Assembly: GCF_016887565.1 (NCBI RefSeq)
Contig: NZ_CP069396.1
Location: 9,158,001-9,222,000 of the forward strand
Source: Archangium violaceum
Lineage (GTDB): Bacteria > Myxococcota > Myxococcia > Myxococcales > Myxococcaceae
Length of the DNA: 64,000 nt
Direction of reading: 5' to 3'
Position 1 is the stretch's first letter, and the number at the start of each line of letters is the position of its first letter. The notes under the pieces were generated by a model that saw only the letters and a program-made list of their open reading frames with translations, was not told the origin of the DNA and did no database searches. Shown piece by piece: positions 1-10,171 of the stretch. The position numbers were made by a program, and so were the translations under genes.

Positions 1-619
1 CTGCTTCGACTCCCACCTCTACCGCGGCAACCGCACCCGCAAGGTGAAGGTGTCCGAGTACGACGCCTTCGAGAGCCCCAACTGCCCCCTGCTGGGCATA
101 CTGGGAGTGGATGCCACCTTCGCGCCGGGTCTGAGACAGAAGGGACCCTTCCGCCTGCGCGAGAAGCTGGAGCCTCGCGTCTTCCTGCTCAAGGTCTACC
201 CGGGGTTGGACCCCGCCCTGCCCCTGGCCCTGCTGCCCCATGTGCGCGGCCTGGTCGTGGAGGCCTATGGCGCGGGCAATTTCCCCATCGATCCGTCGCT
301 GGGGCGCTCGCTGCTGCCACTCTTCCGGCAGGCCCGTGAGCGCGAGGTGCCGGTGGTGGTGGTGAGTCAGGCGCACCGCAACGGGGTGGACCTCACGCTC
401 TACGAGTCCGGGGCGGCGGCGCTGGCGGAGGGGGCCCTGAGCGGGGGGGACATGACGCCCTCGGCGGCGCTGGTGAAGCTGATGCAGGGGCTTGCCTACC
501 ACCGGCGGGACAGGGAGGCGCTGGCCCGGTTCATCCAGACGCCAATTGTCGGGGAGATGACCGAGCGCCCTCCGGCCGTGCAGGAGAGCCCGGCCAAAAA
601 CTCGAAACGCGCCCGTTAA
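1..619 (+). CDS. L-asparaginase (type I-like), C-terminal part
   Basis: This is the 3' end of a cytoplasmic L-asparaginase, which hydrolyses asparagine to aspartate and ammonia. The reading frame is open from base 2, so the start lies outside the window and 205 residues are visible. The segment FDSHLYRGNRTRKV followed by DAFESPNCPLL matches the conserved middle of type I asparaginases (strand and substrate loop before the C-terminal domain). The VVEAYGAGNFP and VSQAHRNGVDLTLYESG stretches match the C-terminal domain that completes the active site in the neighbouring subunit. The catalytic Thr/Lys/Asp residues would be in the missing N-terminal half. The gene ends 76 bases before the FHA-GGDEF gene and no operon link is evident. 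The family is clear; the split between type I and type II is less so. Confidence 0.85.
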   Translation, partial: CFDSHLYRGNRTRKVKVSEYDAFESPNCPLLGILGVDATFAPGLRQKGPFRLREKLEPRVFLLKVYPGLDPALPLALLPHVRGLVVEAYGAGNFPIDPSLGRSLLPLFRQAREREVPVVVVSQAHRNGVDLTLYESGAAALAEGALSGGDMTPSAALVKLMQGLAYHRRDREALARFIQTPIVGEMTERPPAVQESPAKNSKRAR

Positions 620-695
620 GAGCGACCATCCGTGTGCGTCCGGTCCGAGGCCTGCTTGCTGGTAATCATCTCCGGCCCATAAGATGGGGGGCACG

Positions 696-1613
696 ATGTC
701 CGACGAGAAGACCGCCGTCCATTCGATTTCGGACCTGCTGGGCGCAGCGGCGCCACAGCAGCAGAGCGCGTATCTGATCGTCATCAGCACGAAGTCTCCG
801 GCGGGCATCGGCCGGATGTTCAAGCTGGATCGATCGGAGACGGTGCTCGGCCGAAGCACGGAGGCGCAGTTCCAGGTCGAGGACGATGGCATCTCGCGCA
901 AGCACGCGAAGGTGGTGTCGCTCGGGGATGGGCGCTTCCAGCTGGTGGATCTGGGCAGCACCAACGGCACGTTCCTCAACGGGCTGAAGGTGAGCGCCGC
1001 GCCGCTGTACGACGGCGACAAGATCCAGATCGGCTCCAACACGGTGCTGAAGTTCTCCATCCAGGATCAGCTGGAGGAGGCCTACCAGCGCAGCATCTAC
1101 GAGTCGGCCACGCGAGACGGGCTGACGCGCCTGTACAACAAGAAGTTCTTCCTCGACACGCTGCGCAAGGAGTTCGCGTACTGCCTGCGCCACCGGGTGG
1201 CCCTGTCCCTGGTGATGTTCGACGTGGATTACTTCAAGAAGATCAACGACGTGTACGGGCACCCGGCGGGCGACTACGTGCTGGCGCGCATCGCGCAGCG
1301 GGTGAGCGACACCATCCGGACGGAGGACCTGTTCGCGCGCTACGGAGGCGAGGAGTTCGCCCTGATGCTGCGCGAGTCCGGTGAGGAGCAGGCGCTGTCG
1401 TGCGCCGAGCGCTGCCGGGTGGCGGTGGACCGCACGGACTTCATCTTCGCGGGCACGCCCATCAAGGTGACGATCAGCCTGGGCGTGGCCACGCTGCACG
1501 ACTCTGACTTCGCGCAGGCGGAGGACATCATCGCCGCGGCGGACAAGTACCTCTACCGGGCCAAGCGAGCGGGACGGAACCGGGTGGACGGCAAGGCCAT
1601 CAGCGGTCCGTGA
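696..1613 (+). CDS. FHA-GGDEF diguanylate cyclase
   Basis: This 305-residue cytoplasmic protein is predicted to make cyclic di-GMP from two GTP. Residues of about 40-120 form a forkhead-associated domain (LGRSTEAQF, SRKH and GSTNGTFLNG), which binds phosphothreonine peptides. Residues of about 135-300 form a GGDEF domain with an intact GGEEF signature at 217-221. RTED at 208-211, five residues before it, is a product-inhibition I-site (RxxD). An upstream ATG at 684 is in frame. I chose the ATG at 696 because a G-rich Shine-Dalgarno stretch precedes it and the product then begins MSDEKTAV, typical of myxobacterial FHA proteins. FHA-GGDEF fusions suggest cyclase output set by Ser/Thr kinase phosphorylation, which is common in myxobacteria. 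It converges on the degenerate GGDEF gene at 1658. Confidence 0.93.
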   Translation: MSDEKTAVHSISDLLGAAAPQQQSAYLIVISTKSPAGIGRMFKLDRSETVLGRSTEAQFQVEDDGISRKHAKVVSLGDGRFQLVDLGSTNGTFLNGLKVSAAPLYDGDKIQIGSNTVLKFSIQDQLEEAYQRSIYESATRDGLTRLYNKKFFLDTLRKEFAYCLRHRVALSLVMFDVDYFKKINDVYGHPAGDYVLARIAQRVSDTIRTEDLFARYGGEEFALMLRESGEEQALSCAERCRVAVDRTDFIFAGTPIKVTISLGVATLHDSDFAQAEDIIAAADKYLYRAKRAGRNRVDGKAISGP

Positions 1614-1619
1614 GTCAGG

Positions 1620-1653
1620 CCCTCTCCCCCTGGGAGAGGGTCGGGGTGAGGGT
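1620..1653 (+). repeat. 34-bp imperfect palindromic repeat, copy A
   Basis: The unit begins CCCTCTCCCNCYGGGAGAGG and ends GGGTGAGGGT. It forms a 9-bp stem (CCCTCTCCC with GGGAGAGGG) plus a second G-rich arm. It lies between two convergent genes and could end transcription from both sides. Three more copies lie at 9506, 9635 and 19984, all in this orientation. Confidence 0.85.
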
Positions 1654-1657
1654 CGTC

Positions 1658-2563
1658 CTAAGTCCCCTCGATCTCCAATTCGAGTCCCGGCGTCTCCGCG
1701 AGCATCTCCACGCGGTTGCCGCCAGCGGACCGGGCCGACTCCAGCGAGCTCTGGGCCTGGCGGATGAGGTCGGAGAAGGACAGCTCCCGCCCGGGAGCGA
1801 GCGCGGCCAGTCCCACGGAGACGGTGGGGCGGATGACCTTGTCGTCGAAGGTGAGACTGGAACGGGCCACGCGCTCGCAGACGCGGCGGGCCACGGTGTG
1901 GGCTCCGGCCAGGTCCGTGTGGGGAAGCAGCAGCAGCACCCGGTCCGCCGAGTATTGCACCGGGTAGTCCGTGTCGCGCAGCGAGCGCCGGATGGCGAGC
2001 GCCAGACCTCCGTGGAGCTGCTCGCGCAGCTCGCGGTCCGCCTGCACCTCGAGCGGATCGAAGGCCACCAGCGCGAGGGCCAGCGGCAGACCGTGGCGCC
2101 GTGAGCGCTTCACCTCGACGAAGACGAAGTCCTTGAAGTGCGCGAAGGCGTAGAACTGGGTGAGCGGATCCAACAACGCCTCTCCCGGGGCGCGCACCGG
2201 CTCGGGAGCGGACGCGGAGCGCCTGGCGCGGGAGAGCGTCCGCAGCTTCACCAGCTCGGGCAGGCGCACCCGCAAGTCCTTCGCGGAGACGGGGAGCGGA
2301 AGGATGCCCTCCGCGAAGCTGGCCTTCCCGGGCGTCTCCTGGGCGGCCAGCAGCAGCGCCTGGGGAAGCCGCTCCCGCACCGCGCGCGCCACCTGGGCCG
2401 GCCGCTCCACCGTGGGCCCCAGCACCACCAGCTGGGCCCTCCCCTCTGCCTCCTCCCACCCCGCCACGGCGGACACCCCGAGTCCCGCCTTCTCCAGTCC
2501 CTCTTTCAGCTTGCGGCGCCCGGCGGTACCCGGCTCGATGACGATGGCTCGTGTAATCCTCAT
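1658..2563 (-). CDS. Receiver-like plus degenerate GGDEF protein, possible c-di-GMP receptor
   Basis: This 301-residue protein has an N-terminal alpha/beta region (residues 1-110) that looks like a response-regulator receiver but lacks a clear phosphoacceptor aspartate. A GGDEF-fold domain (about 130-295) follows. The catalytic signature is replaced by SADRV (205-209), so cyclase activity is not expected. RDTD at 196-199 keeps the RxxD I-site at exactly the usual five-residue distance, which suggests a c-di-GMP-binding role. The ATG at 2563 is preferred over longer frames because GGAGAGGTGGGA sits directly upstream and because it begins after the stop of the upstream HEAT gene (2631). The gene may be transcribed with that gene and ends opposite the active FHA-GGDEF cyclase. 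Confidence 0.8.
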   Translation of the reverse strand: MRITRAIVIEPGTAGRRKLKEGLEKAGLGVSAVAGWEEAEGRAQLVVLGPTVERPAQVARAVRERLPQALLLAAQETPGKASFAEGILPLPVSAKDLRVRLPELVKLRTLSRARRSASAPEPVRAPGEALLDPLTQFYAFAHFKDFVFVEVKRSRRHGLPLALALVAFDPLEVQADRELREQLHGGLALAIRRSLRDTDYPVQYSADRVLLLLPHTDLAGAHTVARRVCERVARSSLTFDDKVIRPTVSVGLAALAPGRELSFSDLIRQAQSSLESARSAGGNRVEMLAETPGLELEIEGT

Positions 2564-2630
2564 TCCCACCTCTCCAGACCTCGTACCATAGCGACGTACC
2601 TGAACGGCCCGCAAGGGGCGCGCGAGCCGC

Positions 2631-4226
2631 TCAGGGAGGGTTGAAGCCAAGCCGCTCCAGTCCTCGCCGCGCCACGTGCTGGACGTGGGAGTCCGGGTCC
2701 TTCGAGAGGGCCTGACTGAGCGCGGAGGCGGCGAAGGGTCCCCCCAGCACGCCCAGCGTCCGGGCCGCGGCCACGCGCACCGCGGGCACGCTGTCCTCGT
2801 GCAGCGTCTGGGCGAGGGGCTTCACGTGCTGGGGCCGGCCGATCCACTCCAACGTCCGGGCGGAGGCCTCGCGCACGGTGGGGTGCTCGGAGCCGAGCAG
2901 CACCACCGCGGCCTCCGCCTGCCCCACCTGGCGCTGCTGGCCCACCACGTCGAGGGCGGCGACCACCACCTCCGGCGCGGAGTCCCCGAGCGCGGCGGCG
3001 AGGGCCTTGTCTCCCTCGGGCGAGTGCGGCACGGCGAGCGCCCGCACCGCCCCGGCCCGCACCAGCGCCTGCGAGTCCTGGAGGAAGGGAGTCAGCACCT
3101 GGAAGCGGCGCTTGCCACCACCGGCGCAATCGGAGAGCTGGCCCACCGCCTCCCCTCGGGTCTCCGCGGGGAGCCGCGTGTCGCGCGCCACCTCCAGGAG
3201 GAAGGGCTCACAGCCCTTGTCGGTCGCGGCCACCTGCAACCACGTGCGTTGGACGGCCGGCGTGGCCCCGTCCGCGCGGAGCCGCCGGGCGGCGGCCTCC
3301 ATCAGCGGCAGGCCCTCGAGCTCGGCGAGCCCGCGCGCCGCCTGCCGGCGCACCAGCACCTCCGTATCCCCCAGGGCGCGCTCCAGCTCGCGCTGCGCCA
3401 GCGGGCCGTAGCGCCGCAGCGACTGCACGGCGCCGCGCCGCTCCGTGATGTCGGCGGAGGAGAGCCCCTTCTGAAGCTTCTCCAGGTGCTGGGAGTAGAC
3501 GGCGAAGAGGCGGTTGATGAGGACCTGGTCCGCCGGCTTCGCCTCCTGGAGGAGCATCCGCCCCACCGAGGTGCCCTGCTTGTCGGCCACCAGGAGGAGC
3601 GCGGAGGCGGGGGCCTCGTCGGCGGATTCGGGGCGCCCCTCCATGGCCTTCAGCAGCACCCGGGCGGGTGGCTGGCCGAGGAAGGTGGCGAGGTGGGCGA
3701 GCGCCTCCCCCCGGAGCGAGGCGTTCTCGGCGTAAACCTCCACCTCCAAGGCCTGCCGGATGGCGTCCCGACGGGCCCAGATCCGGGCGGCTGCCTCCCC
3801 GCCCCTGCTCCCGGCCTCCTTCAGCAAGGAGGCGGTGGAGCGGCCCGTCTCCGCGGCGGCCCGTGCGGCGGTGAGACAGACGAGCACCTCCTCCTTGGCT
3901 GGGGCATCGGCGACCCAGTCGGCCAGCACGCGCGCTTCGGTGAAGCCCCGGACCTTCGCCTGGGCCCGCAGGGCCCCCCACCGGATCCGCCAGTCCGGGT
4001 CGGAGAGGGCCGACTTCAGCGCCGCCGCCGCCTGGAGACCGGGCTTCTTGCCCAGCTCCATCACCCAGGCATCGGAGCGGCCGGAGGTGACGCACAGCTT
4101 GCAGACCTGGGTGCGAAGGGCGGAGTCCTGGACGTGCCTCTGGCAGGATGTCCAGCAACCGAGCGCACCCTGGCCGCCATGCTGACCGGCGGACAAGAAC
4201 AGGACGAGGAAGAGGGCGGGGGTCAC
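2631..4226 (-). CDS. Exported HEAT-repeat protein
   Basis: This 531-residue protein begins with a short hydrophobic signal-like segment (MTPALFLVLFLSAG), so it is probably exported. A cysteine cluster follows (CWTSC, then VCKLC at about 24-45), which could bind metal or form disulfides. The rest is alpha-helical and the C-terminal 260 residues are regular HEAT or PBS-lyase-type repeats, for example the segments beginning LVRRQAARGL, LVRAGAVRAL, TVREASARTL and AVRVAAARTL. Such repeats make protein-binding superhelices. The start is a GTG at 4226 with no convincing Shine-Dalgarno, so the exact N-terminus is uncertain. It is divergent from rpsU and upstream of the degenerate GGDEF gene on the same strand. 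No enzymatic role can be assigned. Confidence 0.75.
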   Translation of the reverse strand: MTPALFLVLFLSAGQHGGQGALGCWTSCQRHVQDSALRTQVCKLCVTSGRSDAWVMELGKKPGLQAAAALKSALSDPDWRIRWGALRAQAKVRGFTEARVLADWVADAPAKEEVLVCLTAARAAAETGRSTASLLKEAGSRGGEAAARIWARRDAIRQALEVEVYAENASLRGEALAHLATFLGQPPARVLLKAMEGRPESADEAPASALLLVADKQGTSVGRMLLQEAKPADQVLINRLFAVYSQHLEKLQKGLSSADITERRGAVQSLRRYGPLAQRELERALGDTEVLVRRQAARGLAELEGLPLMEAAARRLRADGATPAVQRTWLQVAATDKGCEPFLLEVARDTRLPAETRGEAVGQLSDCAGGGKRRFQVLTPFLQDSQALVRAGAVRALAVPHSPEGDKALAAALGDSAPEVVVAALDVVGQQRQVGQAEAAVVLLGSEHPTVREASARTLEWIGRPQHVKPLAQTLHEDSVPAVRVAAARTLGVLGGPFAASALSQALSKDPDSHVQHVARRGLERLGFNPP

Positions 4227-4346
4227 GGAGGGTCTATTTTAGCCTACCCGGCAAGCCCTTTTCTGCGGGTGTCCTTGCGTTTTCACGCCCGCTGCGTCAT
4301 ATCGGCGCCCCCTAACATCTAGCGCACGCGGAAGGAGGTGACAGGC

Positions 4347-4541
4347 ATGCCCGGCATTCGAGTGAAGGATGGTGAGTCCATCGAGAGCGCCCTCAAGCGC
4401 TTCAAGAAGGCCACCGAGAAGGCTGGTATCCTCTCCGAGATCCGTAAGCGCGAGCACTACGAGAAGCCTTCCGTGAAGCGGAAGAAGAAGGCTCTCGCGG
4501 CCAAGAAGCGCGCGGTGAAGAAGGCGCGCAAGACGTACTAG
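4347..4541 (+). CDS. rpsU: 30S ribosomal protein S21
   Basis: This 64-residue basic protein of the small ribosomal subunit supports base pairing between the mRNA leader and 16S rRNA at initiation. The [20 protein letters not shown] opening and the [14 protein letters not shown] segment are diagnostic, and a Lys/Arg-rich tail follows. A GTG at 4338 is in frame but overlaps the AAGGAGGTG Shine-Dalgarno. The ATG at 4347 has ideal spacing from it and gives the usual S21 N-terminus. It is the first gene of an rpsU-yqeY-dnaG-rpoD block equivalent to the E. coli macromolecular synthesis operon. The gap to yqeY is 87 bases. Confidence 0.97.
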   Translation: MPGIRVKDGESIESALKRFKKATEKAGILSEIRKREHYEKPSVKRKKKALAAKKRAVKKARKTY

Positions 4542-4628
4542 CGCCCCCGCGGGAGCCGGGGCCGCGTCAGTTCGCGCCCTGGCTCTCGTCCCTGTAGCAC
4601 CCTTCCCACACATTCCTGGAGCCCTGTC

Positions 4629-5090
4629 ATGGCCACCGTGAGAGAGCGCATCGACGCCGACCTCAAGGACGCGATGCGGTCGAAGAACGAGCTGCACACC
4701 AGCGTCCTGCGGATGCTCAAGAGCGCCATCAAGTACAAGGAAGTGGAGCCCGGCGCCACCGGCCCCCTCGACGAGGGCGCCATCCTTCAGGTCATCGGCA
4801 CCCTCATCAAGCAGCGCCGCGACTCCGTCGAGCAGTACAAGACGGGCGGCCGCCCCGAGCTGGCCGAGAAGGAGGAGCAGGAGATCTCCGTCCTCCAGAA
4901 CTACCTGCCCAAGCAGCTGTCCGCCGACGAGCTGCGCGCCGAGGTCCAGGCCGCCATCACCCAGGCGGGCGCCAAGAGCGCCAAGGACATGGGTGCGGTG
5001 ATGAAGCTCCTCTCGCCCAAGCTGCAGGGCCGGGCCGAGGGCCGCGCCATCTCCGAGGAAGTGAAGAGTCAGCTGTCCAAGCTGTCCTGA
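4629..5090 (+). CDS. yqeY: GatB/YqeY domain protein
   Basis: This 153-residue protein is the standard length for the stand-alone YqeY family, which resembles the tRNA-binding C-terminal region of the amidotransferase subunit GatB. It carries the family landmarks: an N-terminal LKDAMRSKNELHTSVLRML helix, IKQRRDSVEQYKTGGRPELAE in the middle, and LQNYLPKQLSADEL before the C-terminal domain. The biochemical function of stand-alone YqeY is not established; it may bind tRNA or tRNA-like substrates. It sits between rpsU and dnaG, a placement common in Gram-negatives, and is probably co-transcribed with both. A strong hairpin follows it at 5111. Confidence 0.93.
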   Translation: MATVRERIDADLKDAMRSKNELHTSVLRMLKSAIKYKEVEPGATGPLDEGAILQVIGTLIKQRRDSVEQYKTGGRPELAEKEEQEISVLQNYLPKQLSADELRAEVQAAITQAGAKSAKDMGAVMKLLSPKLQGRAEGRAISEEVKSQLSKLS

Positions 5091-5110
5091 CGTTTCTGGC
5101 CTCGAACGGC

Positions 5111-5140
5111 GCCGGGCGGGTTCTTGAGAACTTGCCCGGC
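5111..5140 (+). promoter_or_regulatory. 13-bp perfect hairpin between yqeY and dnaG
   Basis: The two arms (5111-5123 and 5128-5140) pair over 13 positions, including two G-T pairs, around a TTGA loop. There is no T-run after it, so it is not a textbook intrinsic terminator. In E. coli the matching operon has a partial terminator upstream of dnaG that keeps primase levels low, and this hairpin is well placed for a similar attenuation or mRNA-stability role. That role is an inference. Confidence 0.6.
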
Positions 5141-5373
5141 CGCTGATCGGCCATTAAGGGTATTCCGGTTGACTTCCCGCCCAGGTTCCGGGCGGCCCCC
5201 GAAGCGCCGGAAATGGCCCTCCCACTGAACACCTCCGACCCGAGCTGGACCTACATCGTCCCTCCTGCCCCGGGTGCGCGACCCCCGTGTGTCAGGGGAG
5301 CGCCCCATACTCGTCCGCTGGGGCTGGCACGCGGGCCATGTCGGTCCGGCCACGCCGGGCGGAGGGGGTGGCT

Positions 5374-7230
5374 GTGATCCCCGAGCACAAGATCCAGGAG
5401 GTCCTCGAGCGGGTGGACCTGGTGAACCTCGTCTCGCGCTACGTCGAGCTGAAGAAGGCCGGCCGCGAGTACAAGGGCCGCTGCCCGTTCCACCAGGAGA
5501 AGACGCCCTCCTTCTATGTCGTCCCGGAGAAGCGCTTCTATTTCTGCCACGGATGCCGGGCCAGCGGCGACGCCGTGTCCTTCGTCCAGCGCTACCTGGG
5601 GAAGACCTTCATCGACGCGGTGAGGGACCTGGCCCGCGAGGTGGGGGTGGACCTGGAGGCGGCGCAGGACCCCGGTGCCCGGGAGCGGCAGCAGCTCAAG
5701 GACGTGACCGACCAGGCGGCCGAGCACTTCCGGACGCTCCTGTGGGAGGAGGAGGGGCGCCGCGCCCGCGACTACCTCGCCAGCCGCGGCATCAGCGAGG
5801 ACACCGCCCGCGCCTTCGGGCTGGGCTGGGCCCCGGCCGCGTGGACCTCGCTGGCGGATCGGCTCGCCAAGGTGGGGATGATCGACTGGGGCCTCAACGC
5901 GGGCCTCATCTCCAAGCGCCAGAAGGGCGACGGCTACTACGACTTCTTCCGCAGCCGCCTCATCATCCCCATCCGCGCCCCGGAGGGCCGCCCCATCGCC
6001 TTCGGCGGCCGGCTGGTGGACGCGGAGGAGGGCCCCAAGTACCTGAACTCCCGCGAGTCCCGGCTCTACAACAAGAGCGAGACCCTCTTCGGCATGGACC
6101 AGGCGCGCGATGAGATCCGCCGCCGCAAGGCCGCCGTCCTCGTGGAGGGGTACTTCGACTGCATCGCGCTGCACCAGGAGGGGGTGAAGCACACGGTGGC
6201 GCTGTGCTCCACCGCCCTCACCCCCGGCCACCTCAAGGTGCTCGGCCGCGCCGAGGCCCGGGAGCTCTTCCTCCTGCTGGACGGAGACCAGGCGGGTCTG
6301 GCCGCCGTGGAGCGTCTGGCCGGCCCCCTGCTGGCCGCGGGAGCGGCCGCCAAGGTGGCCCTGCTGCCCCAGGGCGACGACCCGGACACCTTCATCCGCC
6401 GCGAGGGCGCCACGGGCCTGGAGCGCCTGCTGGCCGAGGCCCGTCCCCTCACCCACCACGTCTTCCTCACCGTCCTGCCCCAGGGGAAGGAGGCCTCCTT
6501 CGAGGAGAAGATGGCCGCGCTGGAGCGGCTCAAGCCCGTGTCGGCCCAGCTGCCGGTGGGGCTGGTGCGCTCGGCCTTCTTCACCGCGCTGAGCGGCTGG
6601 TGTGGGCTGCCCGCCGCCGAGCTGGAGACCACGCTGCGCGGCAAGGCGCCTCCCCAGGTGAAGCCCGTCCCCAAGCCCGGCCAGGAGGCGTCCCACGCAC
6701 CGGGCCGTCCCAACGGGCCGCCTGCCCGGGGAGCGGCCCCCGCGGCGCCCCGCCCGCCCCCTGTGAAGCCCCCGGACGCGCTGGAGGCCATGTACGTGGC
6801 CGCCGCCCTGCGCGAGCCCCGGCTGGTGGCCCGCGACATCTTCCGCGTCTGCGACGAGCTGGCCCACCCCGGCCTGCGCATGGCGCTCGCCCAGGCCACC
6901 TCCGGCATCGGCGCCGGGGACGCCCTCTTCGAGGCCCACGACACCGTCAAACGGGCCCTGGAGGCCGCCTGGCGCCAGCTGCCGGAAGGCGGCTCGGCCC
7001 TCGAGCATACGTTCCTGCTCGTCTGCCGGAACCTCATCCTCCGCCGCATCCGCGAGCAGTTGTCCTACATCGAGCGCACCACCCGCCAGACGGTCGGCGC
7101 CCATGACCTGTCAGAGGAGACCCGGCGCCTTCTCGCACAGCGAATCGAGCTGCTCGCACTGAAGAAAAGGGTGGAAGAGGAAATCCGCCCGCCTCCCCCG
7201 GGAACAAAGACACCGATGCAACCGGTTTGA
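5374..7230 (+). CDS. dnaG: DNA primase DnaG
   Basis: DnaG makes the RNA primers for replication and acts with the DnaB helicase. The 618-residue product has an N-terminal CHC2 zinc finger with CPFH near residue 36 and CHGC near 57. A catalytic core and TOPRIM domain follow, with VEGYFD near 256 and LLLDGDQAG near 300 as the metal-binding acidic motifs. A proline/alanine-rich linker (about 430-470) leads to a C-terminal helicase-binding region. Longer in-frame starts exist upstream. I chose the GTG at 5374 because GGAGGGGG precedes it and the product then opens IPEHKIQEVLERVDLVNLV, the normal DnaG beginning. It is followed after 89 bases by rpoD, as in many bacteria. Confidence 0.96.
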   Translation: MIPEHKIQEVLERVDLVNLVSRYVELKKAGREYKGRCPFHQEKTPSFYVVPEKRFYFCHGCRASGDAVSFVQRYLGKTFIDAVRDLAREVGVDLEAAQDPGARERQQLKDVTDQAAEHFRTLLWEEEGRRARDYLASRGISEDTARAFGLGWAPAAWTSLADRLAKVGMIDWGLNAGLISKRQKGDGYYDFFRSRLIIPIRAPEGRPIAFGGRLVDAEEGPKYLNSRESRLYNKSETLFGMDQARDEIRRRKAAVLVEGYFDCIALHQEGVKHTVALCSTALTPGHLKVLGRAEARELFLLLDGDQAGLAAVERLAGPLLAAGAAAKVALLPQGDDPDTFIRREGATGLERLLAEARPLTHHVFLTVLPQGKEASFEEKMAALERLKPVSAQLPVGLVRSAFFTALSGWCGLPAAELETTLRGKAPPQVKPVPKPGQEASHAPGRPNGPPARGAAPAAPRPPPVKPPDALEAMYVAAALREPRLVARDIFRVCDELAHPGLRMALAQATSGIGAGDALFEAHDTVKRALEAAWRQLPEGGSALEHTFLLVCRNLILRRIREQLSYIERTTRQTVGAHDLSEETRRLLAQRIELLALKKRVEEEIRPPPPGTKTPMQPV

Positions 7231-7319
7231 GTTCGCGTTTGTAAGAATCCTCCACTTTGCGATAGATCGGCCGGCTCGCTCCAGGCCAGGTCCCTGTTTT
7301 TCCAAGGAGAAGTACCCGA

Positions 7320-9476
<2,157 letters not shown>

Positions 9477-9505
9477 GCGCCCCTGCACCACCAACCCCAT
9501 CCCCT

Positions 9506-9539
9506 CCCTCTCCCTCCGGGAGAGGGTCGGGGTGAGGGT
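9506..9539 (+). repeat. 34-bp imperfect palindromic repeat, copy B
   Basis: This is the same family as the element at 1620, with stem CCCTCTCCC/GGGAGAGGG followed by TCGGGGTGAGGGT. It lies 30 bases after the rpoD stop, before the T-tailed terminator at 9589. Confidence 0.85.
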
Positions 9540-9588
9540 ACCCGACCCAAGAGGTCGCTCCGTGAGACGGGGCGGCTGGAGTAAGAAG

Positions 9589-9623
9589 AAGCCCCCGCTC
9601 CCCCAGAGGACCGGGGGCTTTTT
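9589..9623 (+). terminator. Rho-independent terminator after rpoD
   Basis: AAGCCCCCG (9589-9597) pairs with CGGGGGCTT (9612-9620), and the hairpin runs into five T residues (9619-9623). This is a classic intrinsic terminator that closes the rpsU-yqeY-dnaG-rpoD transcript. It stands between repeat copies B and C. Confidence 0.85.
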
Positions 9624-9634
9624 CCGTGTATGCC

Positions 9635-9668
9635 CCCTCTCCCCCTGGGAGAGGGCTGGGGTGAGGGT
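9635..9668 (+). repeat. 34-bp imperfect palindromic repeat, copy C
   Basis: This is the third member of the family (variant GAGGGCTGGGGTGAGGGT in the second arm). It lies just before the Shine-Dalgarno of the ATL gene and could affect that transcript's leader. Confidence 0.85.
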
Positions 9669-9691
9669 CTGCGCCGAGCCGAGGAGGTCCA

Positions 9692-10003
9692 ATGCCGACG
9701 AAGCGTAAGACAGCCGAGCGCCCCCCACCCCTCCCCTTCCCCGAGGCGGTGCGCCGGGCGGTGCGAGCCATTCCGAGAGGAGAAGTGCGCTCATACGCGC
9801 AAATAGCCCTCTACGCGGGGCGACCAGGAGCGGCGCGAGGCGTGGGGAGGGAACTCAAGACGCTGGAGAACGTGCCGTGGTGGCGGGTCATCCGCGCCGA
9901 CGGAACCCTGGCGCCGGGCGTGGCGGTGGAACAATCCCGGCGGCTGAAGGCCGAGGGCGTGCGCATGGAAGGAGAGGGCACGCGCTGGCGCGTGAAGCGC
10001 TGA
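9692..10003 (+). CDS. Alkyltransferase-like (ATL) DNA repair protein
   Basis: This 103-residue protein belongs to the methylguanine-DNA methyltransferase DNA-binding domain family. It has the helix-turn-helix region (RGEVRSYAQIALYAG) and an arginine-finger-like GAARGVGREL. The active-site PCHR motif of true methyltransferases is PWWR (62-65), so the alkyl-accepting cysteine is a tryptophan at 63. That substitution defines ATL proteins. Known ATLs bind O6-alkylguanine without removing the alkyl group and hand the lesion to nucleotide excision repair. GAGGAGG precedes the start. The gene stands alone between the rpoD terminator and the tRNA gene. Confidence 0.9.
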   Translation: MPTKRKTAERPPPLPFPEAVRRAVRAIPRGEVRSYAQIALYAGRPGAARGVGRELKTLENVPWWRVIRADGTLAPGVAVEQSRRLKAEGVRMEGEGTRWRVKR

Positions 10004-10063
10004 GCAGCGCGGGCACGCGCCCCCTTGCGCCGGAGCGGGGTGCGCGATAGTTCCCAGGTCGGA

Positions 10064-10081
10064 ACGGCGCCTCGGCGCCGT
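10064..10081 (+). terminator. Short perfect inverted repeat after the ATL gene
   Basis: ACGGCGCC and GGCGCCGT (8 bp each) flank a 2-base centre, 60 bases past the ATL stop and 17 bases before the tRNA. It could be a weak terminator or a protein-binding palindrome. There is no T-run. Confidence 0.35.
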
Positions 10082-10098
10082 CCGTGGGTGGCATGTGG

Positions 10099-10171
10099 GG
10101 GCCCTTAGCTCAGCGGTCAGAGCTGTCGGCTCATAACCGATTGGTCCCTGGTTCGAATCCAGGAGGGCCCA
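10099..10171 (+). tRNA. tRNA with anticodon CAT, probably tRNA-Ile2
   Basis: The 73 bases fold as a full cloverleaf: acceptor GGGCCCT with AGGGCCC, D-stem GCTC/GAGC, anticodon stem GTCGG/CCGAT with loop CTCATAA, and T-arm CCTGG/CCAGG around TTCGAAT. The anticodon is CAT. The body (CCCTTAGCTCAG, loop context, TTGGTC variable region and CTGG T-stem) resembles the minor isoleucine tRNA more than elongator methionine tRNA. It would then need lysidine at C34 (TilS) to read AUA. No 3' CCA is encoded (ACTCC follows). Its 3' half is the integration site of the island at 10127-16109. Confidence 0.88.

Noticed and set aside
1610-2104. Plus-strand frame beginning MSQALSPWERVGVRV
   Set aside because: The opening is the translation of palindromic repeat copy A; the rest is antisense to the degenerate GGDEF gene.
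5169-5174. TTGACT as a -35 box upstream of dnaG
   Set aside because: No acceptable -10 hexamer lies 15-19 bases downstream.
7239-7267. Possible rpoD-specific promoter (TTGTAA ... ATAGAT)
   Set aside because: Both boxes match the consensus poorly; it may exist but I cannot support it from sequence alone.
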